Assembly (NCBI GenBank): GCA_902779915.1
Contig: CACZDM010000002.1
Location: forward strand, 126,243-190,242
DNA length: 64,000 nt
Direction: 5' to 3'
DNA from: Oscillospiraceae bacterium
GTDB lineage: Bacteria > Bacillota > Clostridia > Oscillospirales > Ruminococcaceae
The notes under the pieces were generated by a model. That model worked only from the letters and a program-made list of their open reading frames with translations. It searched no databases and had not been told where the DNA came from. The position numbers and the translations under genes were made by a program. Shown here in pieces: positions 1 through 9,000 of the stretch. Position 1 is the stretch's first letter. Each line of letters begins with the position of its first letter.

Positions 1-119
1 ATTTTGGAAAAGCTCATGATAAAGCCAAGAGTAAAAAAAGAAATGTTTTCAACTATTTGCCAAATATTTTCAACGCCAGCATATTTTAATATTTTTTCTC
101 TCATTTCAGCCATCCCCAT
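1..119 (-). CDS. Possible N-terminal part of an unknown protein, cut by window edge
   Basis: The reverse strand is open from an ATG at 119 (alternatives at 113 and 104) to the window edge, giving 39 codons. The peptide has a short charged start followed by a mostly hydrophobic stretch (around residues 18-37), so it may be a small membrane protein. It lies 170 bases downstream of tgt on the same strand. In many Clostridia yajC follows tgt, but this sequence does not look like YajC. The ribosome site is weak and I do not recognise the family. Confidence 0.3.
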   Translation of the reverse strand, partial: MGMAEMREKILKYAGVENIWQIVENISFFTLGFIMSFSK

Positions 120-239
120 TTCCCATAACAAATATTTTTTTATAGTGATAATCATACACCAGCTCTAACAAAAATCCTGTCAATGTTTGCAAATTAAAAA
201 ATTAGTTAAAAAATCATCAATATATTGAATAAATAAAAG

Positions 240-277
240 TCAGCATACAAATAACAAAGATCTGCATGCTGATTTTT
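240..277 (-). terminator. Hairpin terminator after tgt
   Basis: The inverted repeat TCAGCAT (240-246) and ATGCTGA (266-272) has T-rich flanks on both sides. It lies just past the tgt stop codon and probably ends that transcript; it could work in both directions. Confidence 0.55.
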
Positions 278-289
278 ACATTTAAAAAA

Positions 290-1426
290 TTATATCCTCA
301 AGTCTAGTATCGCGGCATATTTCCTTCTGAAATCACAAAAATTTGATTTACATATCGCCTCTCTGATTTTTTCCATCAAAGTGTTATAAAAATATAAATT
401 ATGCATAACGCACAGCCTCGAAGCGAGCATCTCTTTGGCTTTAAAAAGATGTCTCAAATAGGCGCGAGAATATCGCCTGCACACTAAACAATCACACTCT
501 TTGTCTATTGGATTTGGATCGGTTTCATATTTCAAATTCAACAAATTCCGAACGCCACTCCACGTGTTGACATGAGCGTGACGCGCATTTCTCGTCGGCA
601 TAACACAGTCAAACATGTCAACACCTCGATAAACCGCCTCGATAATGTTTCCAGGCTTTCCAACTCCCATGAGATATCGCGGCTTATTTTGGGGCATAAA
701 CGGCTCAACATGATCTATAACAGCATACATCTGCTCTTTCGTCTCCCCAACAGCCAGCCCGCCAATCGCGTATCCATCACAATCCAAAGCGGCTATCTGC
801 TTCATGTTTTCCTGCCGTATATCCAAAAAAGTTGAGCCCTGATTGATTCCAAACAAAAGCTGATTTTGATTGATAGTCTCTTTTTTGGCGTTTAGATCCT
901 GAAGTTTTGAAAGACACCTCTCAAGCCACCTAACCGTCCTTTCCGCCGACGCCTTGGTGTATGCTCTGGTTGAAGGATTCGCGATGCACTCATCAAAAGC
1001 CATTGCAATTGTTGACCCCAAGTTAGACTGAATTTCGACGCTCTGTTCAGGCCCCATAAAAATCTTTTCACCATTTAAATGCGACGAAAAATAGACTCCC
1101 TCCTCCTCTATCCGGCGAATTTTAGCCAGAGAAAAAACCTGAAATCCTCCGCTATCTGTGAGTGTGGGGCGATTCCAGGACATAAATTTTTGCAACCCTC
1201 CCAACTTGCGAATAACCTCATCACCGGGCCTGAGGTGGAGGTGATATGTGTTGCAAAGCTCAACCTGACATTTTAAATCAACCAAATCCCAAGACGAAAC
1301 TCCGCCCTTGATCGCTGCCAACGTCCCAACATTCATAAAACACGGCGTTTTAAAAATTCCATGAACAGTCCTGACTTCTCCAAGCCTTGCGCTGTTTTCT
1401 TTTTTTAAAAGTTTAAATATGCTCAT
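290..1426 (-). CDS. tgt: Queuine/preQ1 tRNA-ribosyltransferase
   Basis: Exchanges guanine for preQ1 at position 34 of tRNAs with GUN anticodons, a cytoplasmic step of queuosine synthesis. The 378-aa product has the usual family length. It shows the DSGGFQVFSL segment (family general-base Asp), the FDCVMPTRNARHA segment with the nucleophilic Asp, and a C-terminal zinc site of the form CxCxxC followed by a later His. It is followed on the same strand by a hairpin terminator and preceded 73 bases upstream by queA, so the two are probably co-transcribed. queH for the last step of the pathway lies at 56.0-56.6 kb. Family assignment is secure. Confidence 0.97.
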   Translation of the reverse strand: MSIFKLLKKENSARLGEVRTVHGIFKTPCFMNVGTLAAIKGGVSSWDLVDLKCQVELCNTYHLHLRPGDEVIRKLGGLQKFMSWNRPTLTDSGGFQVFSLAKIRRIEEEGVYFSSHLNGEKIFMGPEQSVEIQSNLGSTIAMAFDECIANPSTRAYTKASAERTVRWLERCLSKLQDLNAKKETINQNQLLFGINQGSTFLDIRQENMKQIAALDCDGYAIGGLAVGETKEQMYAVIDHVEPFMPQNKPRYLMGVGKPGNIIEAVYRGVDMFDCVMPTRNARHAHVNTWSGVRNLLNLKYETDPNPIDKECDCLVCRRYSRAYLRHLFKAKEMLASRLCVMHNLYFYNTLMEKIREAICKSNFCDFRRKYAAILDLRI

Positions 1427-1499
1427 AAATAATTCCTTTTGTGATAAATATTCAAAGTAAACATCTAATTCAATGATAAGTCATAAATAAATTTTAAGA

Positions 1500-2522
1500 T
1501 CAAACAATAACCATCGCATCTCCAAAACTAAAAAATCGATATTTCTCCCTAACAGCCGTTTTATATGCACTCATTGTGTTTTCATGGCCAGCAAAAGCGC
1601 TAACAAGCATTATAAGCGTGCTTTCAGGAAGATGAAAATTCGTAACCAAACAATCAACAACGTTAAATTTAAAGCCTGGATATATAAATATATCAGTATA
1701 TCCAACATCTTCGCATATGCACTTGTTTTTTATATATACACTTTCCAAAGTCCGGCAACTGGTCGTCCCAACGCTAAAAACTCTTTTTCCGTTTTTGCGC
1801 GTCTGATTTATTAAATCTGCGGTCTTTTTTGGTAAATAGTAATTTTCAGCATGCATTATGTGTTTTTCTATGTCATCGACTTTAACCGGCCTGAAGGTTC
1901 CAAGGCCAACGTGCAACGTGACGTAACCAACGCCAACTCCCTTGATTTTTAGGCGCTCAAACATATTTTCAGTGAAGTGCAACCCAGCTGTTGGAGCCGC
2001 CGCAGACCCAAGTTCGCGTGAATATATTGTTTGATATCTTTCACTGTCTTCAAGTTTTTCAGAAATATATGGAGGCAGCGGAATTTGACCAACTTTATTT
2101 AATATATCATAAAAATTTCCATCATAGTCGAATTTAACAAGCCTTTTGCCATCCTCTAAAATTTCCAAAATTTCTGACTTTAATCCTCCCAAAAAGCTAA
2201 AAGTTCCTCCAATTCTGGCTTTTTTTGCAGGTCGACAAATAATTTCCCATATGTCTTTTTTAACTTGCTTTAGCAATAAATATTCTATAGAGCCCCCGGT
2301 TTTATCATTTTTACCATATAATCTCGCTGGAAAAACCCTTGAATCATTTAAAATCAAACAATCTCCCGGAGCTAATATATCACACAAGTCATAAAATTTA
2401 AAATGAGAAACCTCCCCCGTTTTCCTGTTAAGCCTTAAAAGCCGCGAATTGTCCCTGGGCTCAACAGGATGTTGGGCAATTTGGGATTGTGGCAGTTCAA
2501 AATAAAAATCCTTCTTTTTCAT
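1500..2522 (-). CDS. queA: S-adenosylmethionine:tRNA ribosyltransferase-isomerase
   Basis: Transfers and isomerises the ribosyl group of S-adenosylmethionine onto preQ1-tRNA to give epoxyqueuosine. The 340-aa protein has the typical QueA opening (FELPQSQIAQHPVEPRDNSR), the AAPTAGLHFT motif and the late NFHLPESTLIMLVSAFAG segment. It is full length for the family and reads from an ATG. It lies directly upstream of tgt and downstream of a WYL regulator, all on the minus strand. The tgt-queA pairing is the usual bacterial arrangement. Confidence 0.97.
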   Translation of the reverse strand: MKKKDFYFELPQSQIAQHPVEPRDNSRLLRLNRKTGEVSHFKFYDLCDILAPGDCLILNDSRVFPARLYGKNDKTGGSIEYLLLKQVKKDIWEIICRPAKKARIGGTFSFLGGLKSEILEILEDGKRLVKFDYDGNFYDILNKVGQIPLPPYISEKLEDSERYQTIYSRELGSAAAPTAGLHFTENMFERLKIKGVGVGYVTLHVGLGTFRPVKVDDIEKHIMHAENYYLPKKTADLINQTRKNGKRVFSVGTTSCRTLESVYIKNKCICEDVGYTDIFIYPGFKFNVVDCLVTNFHLPESTLIMLVSAFAGHENTMSAYKTAVREKYRFFSFGDAMVIV

Positions 2523-2555
2523 ACAAACAGTCCTTTTTTATACAAAACGTAATTT

Positions 2556-3554
2556 TTAACTGGCATTTCGCATAAGCTCGGAATTTGTCGAATCAACTTT
2601 TTTGTATTGATCAACCACCGATTGCGCAACGAATCTGATTTTTTTCCTCAAATTTGACGGCGAAATTATTTCAACATCAGCTCCATATTTAAGCACCCAA
2701 CCAAGCATCCAATTAACATTAACACTAACCTCAACTTCTAAATAATCATCATTTTCATAAATAAATCGACAATTCTCAAATTCATCAATAATATCATTTA
2801 TAAGCAACTTTTTTGCCCTGAATCGGATCACTTCACTCTCACCACAACACACATGCATTTGCTCGGAAATATATGAATCAATATCAAAATTAACAGCTTG
2901 GTTGGGTTTGTCCTGTTTATAGTCAACAATTTCAATGTCAGTCATATAATCTATTCGAAGCGATAATAATTTTTGATTACATACCAAATATGGCCATCCA
3001 TTCGATATTATTATCCGACGCGGAACAACCGTATACTTTTCTGAAGATACGTTATGTAGTTTTTTATCGTATTTATATGAATTGTAGTTAAATCTCACCT
3101 TTTTATTTTGAAGTATTGCCTGATTTAAAATTTCAACGGTGTAGAAAAACTGCTTATTTTGATGGCTCGATTTTTTGACTGATTTAATATAATTTAAATT
3201 TGAGCGAAATGATTTTGTTGAAAAGGAAGATAACCGATCAATTAATGAATTTTTTTGATTGTGTGGAATATATTTTGCAGCTAAAAGAGTGTTGATAATA
3301 ATGCTGATTTCGCAATCGCTAAATTCCGAATCAAAAATATAATACCCTCTGTCATATTGAATTTCAAACCCTGCATCAATCAAATATTTAATATTTCTCG
3401 CAACCGCCCGCCTTTCGCATTCAATCTCAAATTCATCTTTCAATAATTTTATAATTTCTTTTTGTCGAATATGTTTGTCTTGATCCGTGTGATTTTTTAA
3501 TATGTTTAATATATATATTGGCATTAATTTTTTGTGGGGTATTATCTTTAACAA
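2556..3554 (-). CDS. WYL-domain transcriptional regulator
   Basis: The 332-aa protein begins with a helix-turn-helix of the HTH_11 type (about residues 12-70, containing the IRQKEIIKLLKDEFEIECER segment) and continues into a WYL-type ligand-sensing domain (about 140-320, with an NGWPYLVCNQ segment and a C-terminal LGWVLKYGADVEIISPSNLR stretch). The TTG start at 3554 is supported by an AAAGGAGCG site seven bases upstream. It is 33 bases upstream of queA and could share its transcript, but its target is unknown. WYL proteins often bind nucleic acid or nucleotides; nothing here shows which. Confidence 0.85.
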   Translation of the reverse strand: MLKIIPHKKLMPIYILNILKNHTDQDKHIRQKEIIKLLKDEFEIECERRAVARNIKYLIDAGFEIQYDRGYYIFDSEFSDCEISIIINTLLAAKYIPHNQKNSLIDRLSSFSTKSFRSNLNYIKSVKKSSHQNKQFFYTVEILNQAILQNKKVRFNYNSYKYDKKLHNVSSEKYTVVPRRIIISNGWPYLVCNQKLLSLRIDYMTDIEIVDYKQDKPNQAVNFDIDSYISEQMHVCCGESEVIRFRAKKLLINDIIDEFENCRFIYENDDYLEVEVSVNVNWMLGWVLKYGADVEIISPSNLRKKIRFVAQSVVDQYKKVDSTNSELMRNAS

Positions 3555-3659
3555 TTAAATTCGCTCCTTTATTTTATATATATACGTTTAAAATATCAAT
3601 TAAGTCATATATATCAACACTAATGGCTCTCAGAACAACAAAATTTCAAATCAAAATAG

Positions 3660-3688
3660 TTGATATTTTTATTATTTTATGGTAGAAT
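3660..3688 (+). promoter_or_regulatory. Sigma-A-type promoter of the cyclophilin gene
   Basis: TTGATA at 3660-3665, a 17-base spacer and TAGAAT at 3683-3688, about 50 bases before the cyclophilin start. Both boxes are near consensus. Confidence 0.65.
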
Positions 3689-3736
3689 TATACTGAATGT
3701 TTTTTACACATACAAAACTAATTTGGAGGTTCTAGC

Positions 3737-4255
3737 ATGAAAAATCCGATCATAACAATAAAAATGGAAAACGGAAAAGAAATAAAAATTCAGCTATATC
3801 CAGAAATCGCTCCCAACACAGTTAAAAATTTCATACACTTGTCAGAAAAAGGCTTATATAATGGAACAATTTTCCACAGAGTCATCCCAAACTTTATGAT
3901 CCAGGGCGGCGACCCAACCGGAAGCGGAACGGGCGGATCAGGCAAAAACATCGCAGGGGAATTCGCCATAAACGGCTTCGACAACGATTTGAAACACACT
4001 AGAGGTGTTGTGTCTATGGCACGGTCTGCAATCCTAAACAGCGCCAGTTCGCAATTTTTCATCCTAACCGCAGATTCGCCGCATCTCGATGGAAGCTACG
4101 CAGCGTTTGGAAAAGTCATTGACGGCATGGACGAAGTTGACAGAATTGCAAATCAAAAACGAGACTCCAAAGACAGGCCCATCAGCCCTCAAAGGATTGA
4201 TAGCATTACCGTTGAAAAGTTCGGGGAAGCATACGAAAAGCCGGAAACAATATAA
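3737..4255 (+). CDS. ppiB: Cyclophilin-type peptidyl-prolyl cis-trans isomerase
   Basis: Catalyses proline isomerisation during protein folding. The 172-aa protein lacks a signal peptide, so it should be cytoplasmic. It shows the cyclophilin core: FHRVIPNFMIQGGDPTGSGTGG with the catalytic Arg, the RGVVSMAR segment, SSQFFIL and the LDGSYAAFGKVIDGMD segment. The ATG follows a TTTGGAGG site. It stands alone on the plus strand with its own promoter, and its end faces the end of dapB six bases away. The symbol is by family; paralogue identity cannot be fixed. Confidence 0.92.
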   Translation: MKNPIITIKMENGKEIKIQLYPEIAPNTVKNFIHLSEKGLYNGTIFHRVIPNFMIQGGDPTGSGTGGSGKNIAGEFAINGFDNDLKHTRGVVSMARSAILNSASSQFFILTADSPHLDGSYAAFGKVIDGMDEVDRIANQKRDSKDRPISPQRIDSITVEKFGEAYEKPETI

Positions 4256-4260
4256 AAACC

Positions 4261-5010
4261 TCAGCCCGAAACCAAATTGCTCATATCATAAAGCCCCGGC
4301 GGTTTGTTTTTTATAAAGCAAGCCGCCTTTATCGCGCCAACCGCAAATATATCCTTGCTTCTAGCACTATGCGACAGAGTGATAATTTCATCATTCCCGG
4401 CAAAAATTATCTCATGCTCGCCAACAATTGTCCCTGCTCTGACGGTGTGTATGCCTATCTCGCGCTCCCCTCTTTCGCGCCTTTGATCATGCCTGTCAAA
4501 AACATAACTATATGAATTATTTGCTTGCTCATTAATGGCATCAGCAATCATATACGCTGTCCCACTTGGAGCATCGATTTTTTGGTTATGGTGCTTCTCA
4601 ACGATTTCTATATCAAAATTTTCACCCAACACAGAGTGCGCTTTCTTTGCCAAATTCACCAGTAAATTTATTCCCAAAGACATGTTGAATGTGAAAAACA
4701 CAGGAATTTTTTTTGAAGCAACCTTTATTTTATCTATCTGCTGTTGATTATATCCAGTTGTCGCTAAAACAACGCCTATTCGATTTTTTATCGCAAAGTT
4801 TAATATATTTTCTAAAGCGCAAGGATTAGAAAAATCGATTATGACGTCTCCTTTCGTCGATGAAAAGTCTTTATATACAGGGAAATCGCATTCATCCTGG
4901 CCGTTTATATCAACGCCTGCGACTATTTTACAATTTTCGTCATCTAAAACCAGATCCGCAACAACATGCCCCATTTTTCCATTAGCACCGCTTAAAATTA
5001 TAGAAATCAA
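4261..5010 (-). CDS. dapB: 4-hydroxy-tetrahydrodipicolinate reductase
   Basis: NAD(P)H-dependent second committed step of diaminopimelate and lysine synthesis, giving tetrahydrodipicolinate for peptidoglycan. The 249-aa protein has the N-terminal nucleotide-binding GANGKMG loop and the active-site signature EKHHNQKIDAPSGTAY. The TTG start at 5010 is supported by AAAGGAG eight bases upstream. It is the last gene of the asd-dapA-dapB operon, 41 bases after dapA. Confidence 0.95.
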   Translation of the reverse strand: MISIILSGANGKMGHVVADLVLDDENCKIVAGVDINGQDECDFPVYKDFSSTKGDVIIDFSNPCALENILNFAIKNRIGVVLATTGYNQQQIDKIKVASKKIPVFFTFNMSLGINLLVNLAKKAHSVLGENFDIEIVEKHHNQKIDAPSGTAYMIADAINEQANNSYSYVFDRHDQRRERGEREIGIHTVRAGTIVGEHEIIFAGNDEIITLSHSARSKDIFAVGAIKAACFIKNKPPGLYDMSNLVSG

Positions 5011-5051
5011 TTTATTTCTCCTTTGTTTTAATACTCAATTATTAGAAAATA

Positions 5052-5939
5052 TTATATTAAATTATATTTTTTTAGACACAATTTCAAAGCCTCCATCTTG
5101 CTCGTCTCTAAAGAACAAAGCGGAAGCCTGCAAGGTCCAACCCCCATGCCCATGAGATTCATCGCGTCTTTAACGGGAATCGGATTAACGTCAATAAAAA
5201 GCGCATGAACCAAATCAAGAAATTTTAACTGAAGCTCAAGGCTCTCTTTAGGTTTTCCATCCAAATAAAACTGACACATCTCATGCGTCTCTTTGGGAAC
5301 AACGTTGGAAAGAACAGATATAACGCCCTTTCCTCCAAGCGACATTATCGGAACGATTTGCTCATCATTTCCGGAATAAATGCTGAGCCTATCTCCACAA
5401 GCCTCGGCCAAAGAAACAACATCAGAAATGACACCCGACGCCGCTTTGACGCCAACAATATTGTCATGATCCGACAAAATTTTAAAGGTTTCAAGGCTGA
5501 TCTTGCAACCAGTCCTGCCAGGTATATCATATATAATCAAAGGAACGCTAATGCTGTCAGCAATTTTCAAATAATGTTTAACAAGCCCAGTCTGAGAAGT
5601 TCGATTATAATATGGACTGACAACTAAAACCCCATCAACCCCTAAATCTTGGGCTGCTTTTGAAAGATTGACAGCATACTGGGTGTCGTTGCTGCCGGTT
5701 CCCGCAATAACAGGAATTTTGCCATTTGCTCGCCGAACGACCGCTCTGATGACCTCGCGATGCTCTTCATCAGTCAATGTGCATGGTTCTCCGGTCGTCC
5801 CGCAAACTATAATAGCATCTGTTTTGCTGTTAATATGCCAATCAACAAGTTCTTTGAGCTTTTCATAGTTAACCGAGCCATCCAAATTCATAGGGGTTAT
5901 CAGCGCAACGCCCGCTCCTGTAAATAAACAATGTTTCAT
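5052..5939 (-). CDS. dapA: 4-hydroxy-tetrahydrodipicolinate synthase
   Basis: Condenses pyruvate with aspartate semialdehyde, the first branch step towards diaminopimelate. The 295-aa TIM-barrel protein has GTTGEPCTLTDEEH near residue 47, a YYNR segment, and the Schiff-base Lys in IVGVKAASG. Length and start (ATG at 5939) are typical. It sits between asd and dapB on the same strand with short gaps, forming one operon. Confidence 0.96.
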   Translation of the reverse strand: MKHCLFTGAGVALITPMNLDGSVNYEKLKELVDWHINSKTDAIIVCGTTGEPCTLTDEEHREVIRAVVRRANGKIPVIAGTGSNDTQYAVNLSKAAQDLGVDGVLVVSPYYNRTSQTGLVKHYLKIADSISVPLIIYDIPGRTGCKISLETFKILSDHDNIVGVKAASGVISDVVSLAEACGDRLSIYSGNDEQIVPIMSLGGKGVISVLSNVVPKETHEMCQFYLDGKPKESLELQLKFLDLVHALFIDVNPIPVKDAMNLMGMGVGPCRLPLCSLETSKMEALKLCLKKYNLI

Positions 5940-5992
5940 ATAAATTCTCCCATTTCAAAATAAAATCAATAAAATCTAAAATATAACGCTTT

Positions 5993-7087
5993 TTACTTTC
6001 TAGAAATGCCATCAAAATAGCCTTTAGCGGCCAACAATTCCGCCATCAAAATCGCCCCACCAGCCGCTCCGCGAATTGTGTTGTGGGATAAACAAACAAA
6101 TTTATAGTCATACTGAACATCCTGGCGAAGCCTCCCGATGCTGATCGCCATTCCATTTTCCAGATTTCGGTCTAAACTAACCTGAGGACGATCACTTTTT
6201 TCAAAATAATTCAAAAATTTTTTGGGGGCAGATGGCAATTTTAGAGCTTGAGGCTCGCCTGAAAAATTCTTCCAGATATGTTTTATATTTTCTATTGATG
6301 GCGTGTTATTAAAACTAACAAAAACAGCCGCCATGTGGCCATCAGAAACCGGAACACGCACGCATTGAGTTGAGATGGATATGGAATTTTTAGGAACTAT
6401 TATACTATTTTCGACATCGCCCCAAATTTTTAGAGGCTCGATTTCAGACTTTTCCTCTTCGCCGTCGATATATGGAATAATATTGTCATTCATTTCCGGC
6501 CACTCAGCAAACGTCTTGCCAGCGCCTGAAATAGCCTGATATGTGCATACCAGAATTCGCGCAGGCTCATATTCCATCAGCGCAGATATCGCGGGAACAT
6601 AGCTTTGAATTGAGCAGTTGGACTTAACAGAAATAAAACCGCGCTTCGTCCCCAATCTCTTTCGCTGAGCATCTATTACTCGGACGTGATTTGGATTAAC
6701 TTCTGGAATGATCATTGGAACATCCGGGACGCTCCTGCAGGCAGAATTATTCGAAACCACAGGGCACTCAGCTCTAGCATACGCCTCCTCCAACGATTTG
6801 ACATCATCTTTTTTCATATTGACAGCGCAAAACACAAAGTCGACTTCGGATGCGATTCTTTTTATGTCTTCTTTAGCATCCAAAACCACCATATTTCGCG
6901 CAAATTCAGGAATATCTGACTTTAATTTCCATCTTCCCCCAACAGCCTCTTCATAGGTTTTTCCAGCGCTTTTCGAAGAGGCAGCCAGCATTTCAACATT
7001 AAACCACGGATGATTTTCCAGCAAAGCCAAAAAACGCTGGCCAACCATTCCCGTAGCACCTATCAAACCAACCCTAAAAACCTTCAA
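5993..7087 (-). CDS. asd: Aspartate-semialdehyde dehydrogenase
   Basis: Reduces aspartyl phosphate to aspartate semialdehyde, supplying DapA. The protein has the N-terminal GATGMVGQRF nucleotide-binding loop, the catalytic Cys in SNCSIQSYVPA, and a late GAAGGAILMAELL helix. The catalytic context resembles the archaeal/fungal-like branch of Asd enzymes. I place the start at TTG 7087 because a GGAGG lies nine bases upstream and the sequence then begins directly with the Rossmann strand; an upstream in-frame start would add 11 residues. First gene of the asd-dapA-dapB operon. Confidence 0.93.
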   Translation of the reverse strand: MKVFRVGLIGATGMVGQRFLALLENHPWFNVEMLAASSKSAGKTYEEAVGGRWKLKSDIPEFARNMVVLDAKEDIKRIASEVDFVFCAVNMKKDDVKSLEEAYARAECPVVSNNSACRSVPDVPMIIPEVNPNHVRVIDAQRKRLGTKRGFISVKSNCSIQSYVPAISALMEYEPARILVCTYQAISGAGKTFAEWPEMNDNIIPYIDGEEEKSEIEPLKIWGDVENSIIVPKNSISISTQCVRVPVSDGHMAAVFVSFNNTPSIENIKHIWKNFSGEPQALKLPSAPKKFLNYFEKSDRPQVSLDRNLENGMAISIGRLRQDVQYDYKFVCLSHNTIRGAAGGAILMAELLAAKGYFDGISRK

Positions 7088-7236
7088 AATAAATAACCTC
7101 CACAGTAATTTATATGACATTTAGCAAAATATTATAACACGTGTGGCATATTTATGAAAAATAACCAAAATTTTTAAAACGAATATAAAAAATATATAAA
7201 AAATCAGGCGCTCATAAACAACAAACATCTAATCAT

Positions 7237-7265
7237 ATATTACCACTAATGCGCGCGGATGTCAA
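7237..7265 (-). promoter_or_regulatory. Promoter of the asd-dapA-dapB operon
   Basis: On the minus strand, TTGACA (7265-7260), a 17-base spacer and TAATAT (7242-7237). The resulting leader is about 140 bases. I saw no lysine-riboswitch core in it. Confidence 0.65.
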
Positions 7266-7335
7266 GCAAATAAAAAATTTTTAAATTTTGCCTGTGGGTG
7301 TATTAATAATGCCGAACACTTTGTGAACAGTCGAG

Positions 7336-7475
7336 TTGCAAAATAACACTAACTGTATTATTTTATTGGGTTATATTTGTCTCCATAAAGCCCCTCTTTA
7401 AAAAATCAAGCTTTAAACCAAAAATCCCAACAAATTCAAATATCCTTAAACAATTTCTAAAAAACAATGCAAAAA
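7336..7475. repeat. Copy 1 of a diverged 140-bp dispersed repeat
   Basis: This segment and 11290-11431 share both ends exactly (TTGCAAAATAAC at one end, TCTAAAAAACAATGCAAAAA at the other) and intermittent matches between them, with nearly equal lengths (140 and 142). An 83-codon reverse-strand reading frame (7363-7614) overlaps this copy but has no ribosome site, and the frame is not kept in copy 2, so I do not call it a gene. Apart from this repeat and the flanking promoters, I see nothing else in 7266-7691. Confidence 0.5.
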
Positions 7476-7691
7476 ACAAAGTAAGCGCCGCCAGCTCACA
7501 ACTAACCGTCATATTAAACCTTATTAATCCTCTTTGTCTCTTTGGAAATATCCTCAACAAGCGGTATGTAAACGCCAATGCCAAAGGCTTGCTGCTAAAA
7601 TCATGCCCTTCCATATCATTTCAAAACTTTGAAAAACAATAAATTTTCCAGTGTTAATCCAAAAAAATTTTAAAATTTTTGTTAAAAACTA

Positions 7692-7720
7692 TTGACAAAA
7701 TTTTTCGCGCATGATAAAAT
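7692..7720 (+). promoter_or_regulatory. Promoter of tRNA-Leu
   Basis: Perfect TTGACA (7692-7697), a 17-base spacer and TAAAAT (7715-7720), ending 28 bases before the mature tRNA. Confidence 0.8.
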
Positions 7721-7748
7721 ACTATGCATAGGTCGTGAGCCTTTTTAT

Positions 7749-7833
7749 GCGAGTGTGCTGGAATCGGCAGACAGGCACGTTTGAGGGGCGTGTGTCAATT
7801 GACGTATGGGTTCAAGTCCCATCACTCGCACCA
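7749..7833 (+). tRNA. tRNA-Leu (anticodon GAG)
   Basis: A full cloverleaf can be drawn: acceptor GCGAGTG paired with CACTCGC, D stem CTG/CAG, anticodon stem CACGT/GCGTG with loop TTGAGGG (anticodon GAG), a long class II variable arm with GTCAATTGAC, and a T arm ATGGG-TTCAAGT-CCCAT. The 3' CCA is encoded (7831-7833). It reads CUC/CUU codons. Confidence 0.95.
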
Positions 7834-7855
7834 ATTGAGTCTGGTAACTTTCGCC

Positions 7856-8824
7856 CTACAGCTTTTTTAAGCTTGTGGTTTTGTGTATTTTGTTAAGGTT
7901 TATATCTGTGCAATCAACTATATAGCATGGTTTTCCGAGTTTTTGAATTTTTCCCTTTATTTTTTGTTGTAGTTGCTCTTGTCGCGCGTTTTCTTCCTCC
8001 TCGTCTGTGTTAAATTTTATTATATGTATGCTCTCAACGTCTTTTTCAAAGCTGAGTTCCCCATGAATTTGAAGTTCTATATATGAAAAATCCAAATGTT
8101 TTGTCTTGATTTTATTGACTGAGTTAGGATGCTTGGGCGATATGCTCCCGCTTTTTATATGCTGCGATATCAGTTTAGCAAGCCTTCTGGAATGCCCTGG
8201 TATGCAGGTGATTCGTGGATTGCTCGCTAAAGTCGGGGTTATTGAATGCTCTCCCAGTCTCCACCTGTTTTCAAGGCTGTCCCCAATCGTCAGGGTTGTC
8301 CTCTCCATGACGTTTTCTTTCTTAAGATTCATTATCACATTGCCATAGTATACAGGAACGTCGGAGCCGTCTTCAATGTCTTGTCGCTTGTTTTTGCAGG
8401 ACAAATACCCATATTTTTCATAATCACTTGCCTCAAGTTCAGATATATCAACGTTGAAGATTTCAGCTGTCGCCCATCTCCTATCTATGCGCTGTTTGTC
8501 ATATTTGGAGTCTTTGATTGAATCCCAGTTTATTTGAACCGAAGACTTAATTTGGTCTTGATCTATTATCGAATTTATGCATTCTATATGTGTTGCCATA
8601 GAGAAGTCGCTTTCATTGACTGTTTGCTTTAAAAAGTTTTCTATGGTTTGAATTTCTTCGCTTGTGTATTTTTTCTTCTGAATTTTATCATAATAAACTT
8701 GATCGTGATAAGGCGCGTATTTTAAAAGCGTTCTGGGCCTAGCTGCGCTCACAAAGTAACAAAACAGGTTTGTTATTAATAAACCAAGAATTAAAAACAT
8801 TGACGTTATTTTCGACTTAATCAC
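7856..8824 (-). CDS. Exported DUF3626-like protein of unknown function
   Basis: Start placed at GTG 8824, where GAGGGGG lies six bases upstream; a longer frame to 8896 would overlap the promoter, so it is not used. The 322-aa product begins with a signal peptide (hydrophobic about residues 8-25, VSA cleavage site). The C-terminal half contains VYYGNVIMNLKKENVMERTT (Arg-Thr), an IGDSLENRW segment and YIELQIHGELSFEKDVESIH. The last pattern (Y-x-E-x-Q-h-H-G, then a D-V-E strand) resembles what I recall of DUF3626, found in Actinobacteria, Firmicutes and Legionella. DUF3626 has no proven activity that I know of. The gene stands alone, next to tRNA-Leu. Confidence 0.6.
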   Translation of the reverse strand: MIKSKITSMFLILGLLITNLFCYFVSAARPRTLLKYAPYHDQVYYDKIQKKKYTSEEIQTIENFLKQTVNESDFSMATHIECINSIIDQDQIKSSVQINWDSIKDSKYDKQRIDRRWATAEIFNVDISELEASDYEKYGYLSCKNKRQDIEDGSDVPVYYGNVIMNLKKENVMERTTLTIGDSLENRWRLGEHSITPTLASNPRITCIPGHSRRLAKLISQHIKSGSISPKHPNSVNKIKTKHLDFSYIELQIHGELSFEKDVESIHIIKFNTDEEEENARQEQLQQKIKGKIQKLGKPCYIVDCTDINLNKIHKTTSLKKL

Positions 8825-8867
8825 AAATATCCCCCTCTTTCCAACTATAACATTAATAATATAGTAT

Positions 8868-8896
8868 ATTATAACACATCTGTTTATTTTTGTCAA
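8868..8896 (-). promoter_or_regulatory. Consensus promoter of the exported DUF3626-like gene
   Basis: On the minus strand, TTGACA (8896-8891), exactly 17 bases, then TATAAT (8873-8868). This is a perfect sigma-A consensus. Transcription should start near 8861, which rules out the longest reading-frame start at 8896 and supports the GTG at 8824. Confidence 0.8.
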
Positions 8897-9000
8897 GTAC
8901 TATATGTGTTGTTTTTATAGTGGCGTTTAAAAATTCACATAAAAATACCCCTCCCTAAAATCATTAAAGAGCGGTACTTTTTTTAATAATATCATAAATT

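Noticed and set aside
7088..7240. Lysine riboswitch before asd
   Set aside because: The leader is short and lacks the conserved core and helices as far as I can see by eye.
7363..7614. 83-codon reverse-strand reading frame
   Set aside because: No ribosome site, overlaps a diverged repeat, and the frame is broken in the second copy of the repeat.
7749..8900. tRNA-Leu as an integration site for a genomic island
   Set aside because: I found no repeat of the tRNA 3' end downstream and no integrase nearby.
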